A DNA stretch of 64,000 nt. Origin: Lampris incognitus (taxonomy: Eukaryota; Chordata; Actinopteri; Lampriformes; Lampridae). Position 1 is the stretch's first letter. The number at the start of each line of letters is the position of its first letter. The stretch lies in NCBI RefSeq assembly GCF_029633865.1, contig NC_079216.1:66059450-66123449 (forward strand), given 5' to 3'. Below, piece after piece: positions 1 through 11,400 of the stretch. Under the pieces are notes generated by a model that saw only the letters and a list, made by a program, of their open reading frames with translations, was not told the origin of the DNA and searched no databases. The translations under genes and the position numbers were made by a program.

Positions 1-3000
1 ACATACCACGTTTCACCGACCACATTAACTCTGTGGACAACCACATCAAGTTCACCAGGGAGGATGTGGAACATGACAGGTTAGCCTTCTTGGACTGTGA
101 AGTTGCAGTTGGTGATGGGGGACATTTGATTGTTGATGTTTAACATAAATCAACACATACTGATCAGTACTTCAGGTTTGACTCTCATCATCCACTGGAG
201 CACAAACTAGGAGTCATCAGGACACTCCACCACTGAGCTGACAACGTCCCCACCGACACAACAGCCGGGGAAGGGGAGAAATCCCACATTAAACAGGCCC
301 TGGTTAAGTGTGGTTATCCTAACTGGGCATTTGACAAAGCCAGGAAGACCCCAAACAGTGCACCAACCAGTCGAAGAGAGGAGAAGGACAACAGCTGTCT
401 AAGCCTAAACCAGTGGTGATTCCGTATGTGATGGGAGTGTCGGAACAGTTGAGACGTGTATTATCCAAACACCGCATCTCACTTGCTTTCAAACCCCATA
501 ACACGCTGTGCCAGAAATTGGTCGACCCCAAGGATCAGGTCCCCCGGCACAAACAGAGCAATATAGTGTATAATGTTAAGTGTCAGGGGGATTGCCATGA
601 CTTGTACATTGGGGAAACTACACAGACGCTGGCCAAGAGGATGATGCAACACAGCACAGCCAACATGTCAGACCAGGACTCCAAAGTCTACACCATCTAC
701 AGGCCAGTGGCCACTCTTTCAAGGAAATCCCTGATAGGGAGGAACGCTGGTTTGAATGGGGAGTAAGAGGCCATCTATGTGAAGATGGAACGACCATCCC
801 TGAACCGGGGGGGGGGGGGGGGCTAAGAGTACATCTGTCACCATCTTGCAATGCTGTGATTTCAACTATTCCCCGATCCTCTGTGAATAGTACACATGGC
901 CACTATAACTCCAGTTAACGGTCACGGCAATTTGCATATGAGACCGACTGTTGTTTTCAGTCGTTATGCCACTGTATTGTTTATAAGGGTGGGGTACCTG
1001 CAGTCACTGTATTGTTTATAAGGGTGGGGACACCTGCAGTCACTGTATTGTTGATAAGGGTGGGGACACCTGCAGTCACTGTATTGTTTATAAGGGTGGG
1101 GACACCTGCAGTCACTGTATTGTTTATAAGGGTGGGGACACCTGCAGTCACTGTATTGTTTATAAGGGTGGGGACACCTGCAGTCACTGTATTGTTTATA
1201 AGGGTGGGGACACCTGCAGTCACTGTATTGTTTATAAGGGTGGGGACACCTGCAGTCACTGTATTGTTTATAAGGGTGGGGACACCTGCAGTCACTGTAT
1301 TGTTTATAAGGGTGGGGACACCTGCAGTCACTGTATTGTTTATAAGGGTGGGGTACCTGCAGTCACTGTATTGTTTATAAGGGTCGGGACACCTGCAGTC
1401 ACTGTATTGTTTATAAGGGTGGGGACACCTGCAGTCACTGTATTGTTTATAAGGGTGGGGACACCTGCAGTCACTGTATTGTTGATAAGGGTGGGGACAC
1501 CTGCAGTCACTGTATTGTTTATAAGGGTGGGGACACCTGCAGTCACTGTATTGTTTATAAGGGTGGGGACACCTGCAGTCACTGTATTGTTTATAAGGGT
1601 GGGGACACCTGCAGTCACTGTATTGTTTATAAGGGTGGGGACACCTGCAGTCACTGTATTGTTTATAAGGGTGGGGACACCTGCAGTCACTGTATTGTTT
1701 ATAAGGGTGGGGACACCTGCAGTCACTGTATTGTTTATAAGGGTGGGGACACCTGCAGTCACTGTATTGTTTATAAGGGTGGGGTACCTGCAGTCACTGT
1801 ATTGTTTATAAGGGTCGGGACACCTGCAGTCACTGTATTGTTTATAAGGGTGGGGACACCTGCAGTCACTGTATTGTTTATAAGGGTGGGGACACCTGCA
1901 GTCACTGTATTGTTGATAAGGGTGGGGACACCTGCAGTCACTGTATTGTTTATAAGGGTGGGGACACCTGCAGTCACTGTATTGTTTATAAGGGTGGGGA
2001 CACCTGCAGTCACTGTATTGTTTATAAGGGTGGGGACACCTGCAGTCACTGTATTGTTTATAAGGGTGGGGACACCTGCAGTCACTGTATTGTTTATAAG
2101 GGTGGGGACACCTGCAGTCACTGTATTGTTTATAAGGGTGGGATACCTGCAGTCACTGTATTGTTTATAAGGGTGGGGTACCTGCAGTCACTGTATTGTT
2201 TATAAGGGTGGGGACACCTGCAGTCACTGTATTGTTTATAAGGGTGGGGATACCTGCAGTCACTGTATTGTTTATAAGGGTGGGGTACCTGCAGTCACTG
2301 TATTGTTTATAAGGGTGGGGACACCTGCAGTCACTGCATTATTTATAAGGGTGGGGACACCTGCAGTCACTGTATTGTTTATAAGGGTGGGGACACCTGC
2401 AGTCACTGTATTGTTTATAAGGGTGGGGTACCTGCAGTCACTGTATTGTTTATAAGGGTGGGGTACCTGCAGTCACTGTATTGTTTATAAGGGTGGGGTA
2501 CCTGCAGTCACTGTATTGTTTATAAGGGTGGGGACACCTGCAGTCACTGTATTGTTTATAAGGGTGGGGACACCTGCAGTCACTGTATTGTTTATAAGGG
2601 TGGGGACACCTGCAGTCACTGTATTGTTTATAAGGGTGGGGACACCTGCAGTCACTGTATTGTTTATAAGGGTGGGATACCTGCAGTCACTGTATTGTTT
2701 ATAAGGGTGGGGTACCTGCAGTCACTGTATTGTTTATAAGGGTGGGGACACCTGCAGTCACTGTATTGTTTATAAGGGTGGGGACACCTGCAGTCACTGT
2801 ATTGTTTATAAGGGTGGGGTACCTGCAGTCACTGTATTGTTTATAAGGGTCGGGACACCTGCAGTCACTGTATTGTTTATAAGGGTGGGGACACCTGCAG
2901 TCACTGTATTGTTTATAAGGGTGGGGACACCTGCAGTCACTGTATTGTTGATAAGGGTGGGGACACCTGCAGTCACTGTATTGTTTATAAGGGTGGGGAC

Positions 3001-3805
3001 ACCTGCAGTCACTGTATTGTTTATAAGGGTGGGGACACCTGCAGTCACTGTATTGTTTATAAGGGTGGGGACACCTGCAGTCACTGTATTGTTTATAAGG
3101 GTGGGGACACCTGCAGTCACTGTATTGTTTATAAGGGTGGGGACACCTGCAGTCACTGTATTGTTTATAAGGGTGGGATACCTGCAGTCACTGTATTGTT
3201 TATAAGGGTGGGGTACCTGCAGTCACTGTATTGTTTATAAGGGTGGGGACACCTGCAGTCACTGTATTGTTTATAAGGGTGGGGATACCTGCAGTCACTG
3301 TATTGTTTATAAGGGTGGGGTACCTGCAGTCACTGTATTGTTTATAAGGGTGGGGACACCTGCAGTCACTGCATTATTTATAAGGGTGGGGACACCTGCA
3401 GTCACTGTATTGTTTATAAGGGTGGGGACACCTGCAGTCACTGTATTGTTTATAAGGGTGGGGTACCTGCAGTCACTGTATTGTTTATAAGGGTGGGGTA
3501 CCTGCAGTCACTGTATTGTTTATAAGGGTGGGGTACCTGCAGTCACTGTATTGTTTATAAGGGTGGGGACACCTGCAGTCACTGTATTGTTTATAAGGGT
3601 GGGGACACCTGCAGTCACTGTATTGTTTATAAGGGTGGGGACACCTGCAGTCACTGTATTGTTTATAAGGGTGGGGACACCTGCAGTCACTGTATTGTTT
3701 ATAAGGGTGGGGACACCTGCAGTCAGTGGAGACTGAAGAGGTCCCTTGGATGAGTGATGAGACGTTTCTCTCAATAAACCTTGTGTCCTGATGAACTGAT
3801 TCAAT
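1..3805 (+). mobile_element. Penelope-like element, decayed 3' part, interrupted by a tandem array
   Basis: Short reading-frame pieces on the plus strand resemble the end of a reverse transcriptase (about 25-410) followed by a GIY-YIG-type endonuclease segment (about 413-770). In the latter, 'DLYIGETTQTLAKRMMQH' matches the family's YIG region. A Penelope-like retroelement of the fish Neptune/Poseidon kind is the best fit. The coding part is old and broken. After about 970 the 3' region is taken over by a 36-bp tandem array. The element's own 3' end follows at 3725-3805, with a 'gagacgtttctctcaataaa' type sequence shared by the copies at 16888-17275 and 24490-25100. Confidence 0.7.
969..3726. 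repeat. 36-bp minisatellite array, about 76 units
   Basis: The unit is actgtattgtttataagg plus gtggggacacctgcagtc, 36 bp, with a PstI site in every unit. Variants of about 35 bp read ggggtacctgcag. Marker variants (ttgttgataag near 1050, 1482, 1912 and 2947; gcattatttataag near 2336 and 3371; gggtcgggac near 1384, 1815 and 2850) recur with spacings of about 431 and 1035 bp. The array therefore has higher-order structure from block duplication. Open frames on both strands are artefacts of a stop-free repeat. The array lies downstream of the last RBM28 exon seen. Confidence 0.95.
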
Positions 3806-4277
3806 TTTCTGTGAACACCATCAGTTTAGTTCACGCAACAAAAATACTCCACTTCAGGATTTCCCGGTTGTCAAACAAACAAAACTCATAACAAGGAAGT
3901 ATTCTCAACTGCAGTTCAGTTCATGTAACTCACAAACAAAAATCCACAAACCCCCAAAGCTTAAGTCAAGAGGAAAAAAGGCAAAAAAACAAAACACAAC
4001 TAATCACCCAGCTTTCACCGATTCACGGTTACCGTGGTGATTATTAAGCTGTTGTCGAGTCTCCGGAGATGTTAAGCGGTCGGATCCTCGACAGATTCCT
4101 TGAGAAGATGAGATGACTTTTCACGGGGACACACATGCAAATATATAACAAATGCGGACTTAACAAGACGCAAAGGCCTGGGTAGGCTGACGAAGTGGAG
4201 GTCTAACTCCTCCCTGCTCGTTATTCACCGGCATCAGTCGATATACTGACTTTTGCAACTCACCATAAAAGTACCTA
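3806..4277. other. no gene seen, AT-rich intronic or intergenic DNA
   Basis: This is low-complexity, AT-rich sequence with short A-runs. No exon of RBM28 with both splice sites could be found here, although the RBM28 C-terminal exons are still missing. No transposon ends are recognised except at the right boundary, where a MITE starts. Confidence 0.5.
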
Positions 4278-4278
4278 A

Positions 4279-5086
4279 TGCCCCTTTTCCACTGCATGGT
4301 ACCGGCTCGACTCAAGATTTTCACTGGGAGTGATGAAGAAGGACAGGATTAGGAATGAGTATATTAGAGGGACGGCTCAGGTTGGACGGTTTGGAGACAA
4401 AGCAAGAGAGACAAGATTGAGATGGCTTGGACATGTGTGGAGGAGAGATGCTGGGTATACTGGGAGAAGGATGCTGAATATGGAGCTGCCAGGGAAGAGG
4501 AGAAGAGGAAGGCCAAAGAGGAGGTTTATGGATGTGGTGAGGGAGGACATGCGGGTGTCCTCTCTCACCACATCCATATGTTCATATGTACGTACATATG
4601 TACATATCACTACATCCATATGTCACAAGTGTGACAGAGGAAGATGCAGAGGACAGGAAGAGATGGAAACGGACGATCCACTCGCTTTTTTTGGTCTTCC
4701 ATTGGGCAGAAGTTAGGGATAGTACCTGGTACCAGGTACTTTTTTTGGTACCACCTCTGTCAAGGTTCCAAGTGAGCTGAGCCGATACTAAAAAAAGGTG
4801 ACATAAAAACACCACTATAAATAGATAAATTAAATTAAATAAATAAATAAAATATAAATACATATAAATATATGTATATTTATTTAAATATAAATAAAAA
4901 CAACTAGTCAACACGCCCACAAATGACCAGCAGGGCTTCGCCGTGAGGGGCACGGCATGAGGGGACACTTCCCCTGTGTGTGTAAAATCATATTCCATCT
5001 GCAGTGGAAAACCAAATCCCAAAGTAAGGTGAGTAGAGTGGAGTTGAGCCAGTACCATGCAGTGGAGATGGGGTATAAGGGGCCGG
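4279..5086. mobile_element. non-autonomous DNA transposon with 'ccccttttccactgcatggt' termini, split by a LINE fragment
   Basis: The left end reads ccccttttccactgcatggt accggctcgactc. The right end near 5025-5085 is its imperfect inverse (gagttgagccagtaccatgcagtgg). The interior holds the family's 'ggtaccaggtac' block, an AT-rich (ATAAAT)n middle at 4815-4905, and a short segment shared with the copy at 40551-41650. A LINE 3' fragment sits inside at 4322-4690. The element is intronic to RBM28 or just downstream of the exons seen. Confidence 0.65.
4322..4690 (+). mobile_element. non-LTR retrotransposon (RTE-like) 3' ORF fragment
   Basis: The frame encodes the C-terminal tail of a fish non-LTR reverse transcriptase: 'KKDRIRNEYIRG', 'RLRWLGHVWRRDAGY', 'MLNMELPGKRRRGRPKRR', then 'VTEEDAEDRKRWKR'. 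The last two parts are separated by a short inserted or expanded patch around 4557-4625, rich in (atatgtacatatg). Related fragments lie at 26255-26700 and 59690-59905 on the minus strand. The RTE assignment is by resemblance and is not certain. Confidence 0.65.
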
Positions 5087-5458
5087 TCTTTCCAAAAGCG
5101 GGTAAACCAGAGCAGGACTGGTGGGTGTGTGAAGGTGAGTGAAAACAGACTGACAGCCGGAAACCTATTTCTTATCATCATTACAACACAACTTGGGCGA
5201 TCGACACACGAGCTAGTTACTGCCCCCCGGGGAAGGGAGACGAAGCGAGAAGGGAAAGCAACGGAAATGATTTACGAGGCGCTGGATTGTTTACACAATA
5301 TCATATGTGCATTACTAACATGATATTAATATTTCAATTTTAAATATCTCAGTTATCCTCAATACTGGTGTATCATAACACCCCTAGAACACAGGACAGA
5401 TTTCCATTTCACAAGGAGCAGCTCATTTCCAAAACTCAGAAATGCCACAAATACGCAC

Positions 5459-8400
5459 CTTATTTTTCTGGTGCCGGATTTCTTTTATTTTGAGTTTCCT
5501 TTTGTCCTCCAGGGAGAACTCAACAATAGGTCTCTGTGGAATGACCCAGAAAGGAAATTAGGAAACTGATTAAACAAGACAGGTTGCCAGACCAAATACA
5601 AACCACGCACAAATGTTCACACAGAAATTGACACGCAAATCAATATCAAAACGGTCAATTCCCAGAAAAACCCTGCACAAGGCCAGCGGGTCCAGAGATA
5701 AATCTATGAAGACAGCGACACTGCAAAGTTTCCAGGTGCCCCTGACAAAGTTACCCTGTGTGTGACCCAAGAGCAGAAGCCTTCCTCTGCACAAACCCAC
5801 CTTGTGAGAGCCGAAGATGTCGGGGTTGTTGTTGAGGTAACGCAGCGTGCCGAGAGCGTGCTCGTGATCTTGGAACTGAACAAAGCCGTATCCCAGAGAC
5901 TGTCCCACCGACTTGCCCTTCTCGGGCTTCCTGTCGTACATCACCCTGCACTAAGAGAAACAAGGGAAAAGCATTTTCACTGCACCGTCATAACTATCAT
6001 GGACAGAGGGCAACAGCACCTCTTAGTGGTCAAAAGAGGAGATTTTTTCTTTTATTTTATTTTCCCCAAATTGTACTTGGCCAATTACCCCACTCTTCCG
6101 AGCCGTCCCAGTCGCTGCTCCACCCCCTCTGCTGATCCGGGAAGGGCTGCAGACTACCACGTGCTTCCTCCGATACATGCGGAGCAGGGGGGGACATAGC
6201 ATGTGGGAGGATCACACTATTCCCCCCAGTTCCCCCTCCCCTTTGAAGAGGCGCCCCGACCGACCAGAGGAGGTGCTAGTGCAGCGACCAGGAGTCATAC
6301 CCACATCCGGCTTCCCACCCGCAGACATGGTCAACTGTGTCTGTAGGGACGCCCGACCAAGCTGCAGGTAACACGGGGATTCGAACTGGCATTCCCCGTG
6401 TTGGCAGGCAACAGAATAGACCACCACACCACCTGGACGCCCCCAAAAGATAACATTTTGTGAGGTCTTTGAAAGCTTATTGCCACTTCAAGTTGCTACA
6501 CGTTTTTATCTGATTATTTATCAATTATTTACCAACTAATTTTGTTTAAGTTTAATTTGCATCCCTCTATATGACCAGCATGAGCAGCTGAGACCACCAG
6601 CGGCAAGTTTACATATTGCTGTATGAGTCCAAATGCCTGCCACCAGACGGTATCCCTCGCAAAATCTAGCACACAGATGGGATACCATGATGCAAACGCC
6701 TGTTTTTCCAAAACACCACATCCCTCACTCTTCTCTTCAAAACAAATGAAGGAGCCATCAGAGGGGGAATGCAGATCTTTGTAACAAGGAAGCTGTTTTG
6801 ATACTACTTCTGTCCACATAGGGGCTGCCAAAATGCAAAAATCTAAAATTCCTCATAGGACATTTAAACAAGCATGTCTGACAGAGCCATCATTAGCAGG
6901 GGAGAACCAACTAAACACGACGCCTTGAATAAAAACCCTACTGGCGTGTCATGTATCGTCTTACCTCAGTGATGCGGACGCCTTTGTTTCCTTTTACAGC
7001 TTGAAGGCAAAGTGCTTTCAGTTTTTTATTGTCCACTGACTTGGGCAGGTTATGGACGCATAATCGAGTCTTTGACACAAACACATTTACGCCCTTGAGT
7101 TTGGCCCTCTTCACATCTTCAAACTAAAGGAAAAAAGTGAAAGAAATTGCAAAAGTAAGTAAAGCGGTTGTTTAAGGAGTTGCAAAGCTATGATCCTAAC
7201 AAGTTGTGGGAATAGTTGGAAAGAGGTGGTAGGGAGAAAGAACTCACTCTCGCTCTCTTGTTCATGTCTGCTTCAGGCACGCCCTCCGCAGCCTTGGTTC
7301 CAGCACGGATCACTGATTCATGAGGATTATGGAGCCACAAACAGGGCGAGATAAAAAAAGCAGGACTCAAAGGCAACTCAAGCATTGGGGTACTGTTACT
7401 GATAGTCTGCTGAGGAAGAGCAGCAATTCACTACGTACACTGTATAACATCAGCGATTTCACTACAGGGAATAGGCTACGCGGATACTCCAATACTGGCC
7501 TCACAAGCCAAACTTAACCCTGCAAGTTCTGTCATTAACTTGGAAAGTCTTGTCTGGTCTGGTCTTACGGCTGCTATGAGCCCTCTATGATAAACAAAAC
7601 TGGGGGCAAAATGGTTATGTTCTACCACTGCTTAGCAAAGTGCAGGAACCTCATCTTCACTCCATATCAGTCTTAATACATCTTATCCAGAAATGCTTTT
7701 CACATACACAACAACCCAAAAAAAATGTAACACTACAGACAGCATCATGAGGGCATATAGATTTAGTGTACCAAAGGATCAGAGGCAGAGTGATAATGGT
7801 CATTGGAGAGAGCTATGGGGGAGGGGGGTGTAAAGGGAGAAAAGTAGAGGAGCGGTGGTTGCGCGATTTAAGAGAATACAACATATTCGGTCAACTCACA
7901 TCCTTCCCTGGCCAGGTAGAGGTTCCTTGTGCCCGTTTCCACTTTCACCTTCTTAGTCTTCAGCTTGGCAGCATCCTCCCTGGTTACTGCTGCCACAATC
8001 AACAGCTTCCTGCCATCCACCCGGATACCCCCGCTCTGAGTCACACACCCAGCAATACAACAACCAACATGAGCACACTGTAGGGCTTTCTTTTTTCATT
8101 TGGAATTCAAAAATTCGTTCGAATGTGGGGGAAAGTTAATATTTGAACTGTAATGACCTGTTCTAATTCAAAATTTACAGTTTATATGCACAACAGACTG
8201 TCTGAAGTAGTTTGCCCTGGGACCCAGCAGAGGACGCTCTAAAAATTCACTAGCAGCTTGACATATTGACCCATCAGTAAACTCAGATGATAATGTTATG
8301 TTGTCGCGAGTGTCGTCCGTTTTACCGTTAATGTTGTTGTCATTCATTGTTACACCTCAAATACACCGAGCATGGACGCGGCGCGTCCCGTAGGCAGGGC

Positions 8401-11400
8401 GGAGGGTTTTTTACCTGCTACACCAACTGTGTCTGTGGTGCATGTGGTTGCAAGCCAGCCGTGTTTTCTTTCTTTTTGGATTTTTCCCCCCTTTTTTTCT
8501 CTCCCCAATTGTACTTGGCCAATTACCCCACTCTTCCAAGCCATCCGGGTCACTGCTCCACCTCCTCTGCCAATCAGGGGAGGGCTGCAGACTACCACAT
8601 GCCTCCTCCCATACATGTGGAGTCGCCAGCAGCTTCTTTTCACCTGACAGTGAGGAGTTTCGCCAAGGGGACGTAGCGTGTGGGAGAATCACGCTATTCC
8701 CCCCAGTTCCCCCTCCCCCCCGAACAGGCATCCCAACCGACCAGAGGAGGCGCTAGTGCAGCGACCAGGACACATACCCACATCCGGCTTCCCACCCGCA
8801 GACACGGCCAATTATGTCTGTGGGGACGCCCAACCAAGCTGGAGGTAACACGGGGATTCGAACCAGCAATCACTGTGTTGGTAGGCAACGGAATAGACCG
8901 CCACACCACCCCGACGCCCCCCAGCCGTGTTTTCTGAGGAGATTTCAAGGAGGCTACTATAGAAAATGGGGTTACGTTTTTCAAGTGATAATGCAGTTGG
9001 TGATGCAGGGCTGAATTAATTAACTAGACTGTTTTAATTACAGGATCATGGATACACACTGAGTTGATGATTTATTTTTATGTGCAATGAAATAAAACCC
9101 ACAAGGTTGCACTGCTGTGTCGCATTGCCTCAGGTACAAGACCGTATTTATTTTAATAATTTTTAAACAGATTGTACTTGTTTTTTAAACAGTTCTATGT
9201 AGTGTTTACCTGTTGGGGGGCTGTGTAGCCACGTGTAGAGGGAAAAAAATTAGATGAGACCGTATGTATTATGGTACTGAACGGGGGGCATTCGAATTAA
9301 TTTGAATGAATTGCGCGTCATTTCAAATTCGTTTGAACTTGATTTTTGGAAGAAGTGACAGCCCTAACTCGCTGAGCAAAACACACATCTTACTATTAAA
9401 CTGGAGTTCAATGGAATAGTTTCACTTTCCTAACTTAAAATGAAAACTGGTGTGAATTATGTTAGCCTATATTTTACCTCTGCTTCATCCTGTGCTGCAG
9501 CTATGCATTTCTCTGCAGGTTCTTTACTCTTAAATTGGGCAAATGCACAACCTGGCAAAAAGACACAAACCAAATAAAATCATTAGTCAGCTTGCTGACA
9601 ATCAAAACCGAGAGAAGAGTGTTTCTCATAAGTACTGCTGCCTGACCTTTAGAGTGCCCTGTGTCTGGGTGGACAACAATTTTGACATATTTAAGCTCTC
9701 CATAGCGCAGAAGGACCTCCTCCAGGTCTTCCTCCTCAGTGTCAAAGGAAAGATTCCTAAGCAAGGTCGAACATGAAAAAGAGATTAGGATGAGAAACAA
9801 GTGCTGGGGGAACAGGAGTTGAAGCTGGGTATATGAGGAGTAAAATGAGTGGAGGAGGACGGTGTAAGGTGAATGACAAGTTAAAAACAGGGTGAGAAGA
9901 GACTTGCCAACCTGATGAAGATAGTTCTGCCCTCTGTTACATCTAAAGAGGGTGGTCTGCTTGGTGTTTTCTTGTGACCTAAAGACAGAATAAGTAAAGC
10001 CATCAATATGAAATGGCCCTTGTGCAAGAAAACTTGTGAGTGCATTCCATTCAAAACTATGAAAGAAAAACAAACAACACACAATCACACCTGATTCATC
10101 CTCCTCATCCTCATCATCTGACTCAAGGCTACTCTCGTCATCTTCTCCCTCCTGGGACACATCATCATCATCATCATCTTCTTCTTCTTCTTCATACTCC
10201 TCTTCCTCCTCTACTTCATCTTCCTCCTCACTATCTTGTTCTTCGCCACTGTCCTCATCTTCTGAATGGGACTCTTCCAACTCTTGCACAACTTTAGGCC
10301 CGAACCTATGGAGAGGATTGGTAACAAGATGGTTGTCAGCCATTTTAGCAATCTGGAGATAAATAAATTGAGGCATACAGATTTTAGGGTCATACTTCTT
10401 TTTTTGAGGCACTGCTTGTTTTTCTTCTCTTTCCTCTTCTTCAGGGACACTTTCTGGATGGGACTGATTTGCACTTTCCTCTTCCTTTTTATTTGATCCT
10501 GTGTTGTGTGCAAGGTTCATATCATATTTGCACATATCCATTTACAAATTGTCAGCTACCCTGGAAGATACATAACACACCTTCTCCTTCCAGATTTACA
10601 AATCATTTAACATGTCATGTCCTACATTAACATATGTGATCATCTACTTTTACCGCTGTACCATACAGCCATTACCTTCACTGGAGGATGGTTGTGTTGC
10701 AACAAACTTATCCTTGGGAACAGCCCAGTCAACGGCTACCGGCCGACCTGTGAAAGAAAACAACAGTAGCAATTCAAACACTCAAGAAATCACAATCATT
10801 GAATCACAATTGATGAAAAATGGTTATTATTTTCAAAGTGAGGTCACAAACAGCAACAACAACAAAGTGTATCACTAATGCCCCTTTTCCACAACATGAT
10901 ACCGGCTCAACTCAACGAGTGTCGTTTTCCATTACCATAACAGTACCCCCTCAGCGTAGCTGGTCTACAATGATTTTGGTACCCACTCCAGTTTTTCTGG
11001 AACCTCGACAAAGGTGGTACCAGAAAAGTAGTAACAGTTACCAAAATGCCGATACTTTCCAGTAATGGAAAGTGAAAAAGTCAAGTCGAGTTGAGTCGGT
11101 ACCACGTAGCGGAAAAGGGGCGTAATAGTCCTCGAGACAAAGACATCTCACAAACCTTTGATCTCCTTCAGGTTCATAGCACTGAGGGCTCTCCCTGCCT
11201 CAGACACATTCTTAAACATGACAAATGCAAATCCTCGCATTTTCCCATCTATGCAAAGAATGAACAAAGTCAAATAAACAGAGGGAAGAAGCAATCAACC
11301 TAATCTTAAGCTACAATAACTCAAAAACAATCTTGGTTGGTTTTTTTTTTACATCTTATATTTTAATAAACTATTATTTCAGATGTGTATTGTTGTTGTG

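Noticed and set aside
969-3726. CRISPR-like or centromeric array
   Set aside because: There are no unique spacers, only a head-to-tail minisatellite inside a retroelement end in a eukaryotic genome.
981-3804. Long open frames on both strands (repeating FIRVGTPAVTVL and AGVPTLINNTVT)
   Set aside because: They are translations of the 36-bp repeat, whose unit is stop-free in several frames; there is no start context, splice sites or family similarity.
4582-5181. 199-codon minus-strand frame
   Set aside because: It covers an AT-rich MITE interior and LINE fragment, with no domain or splice support.
6360-6440. Functional tRNA genes in the SINE heads (here and in other family A, B and D copies)
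   Set aside because: Only box A/B-like motifs remain; no cloverleaf with a paired acceptor stem could be drawn, and the SINE body follows directly.
8347-8984. Several 90-110-codon frames on both strands
   Set aside because: All lie in the family A SINE and recur in the other SINE copies.
10040-10297. Plus-strand frame with His/Leu/Pro runs
   Set aside because: It is the antisense of the acidic RBM28 exon (GAT/GAG codons read as ATC/CTC).
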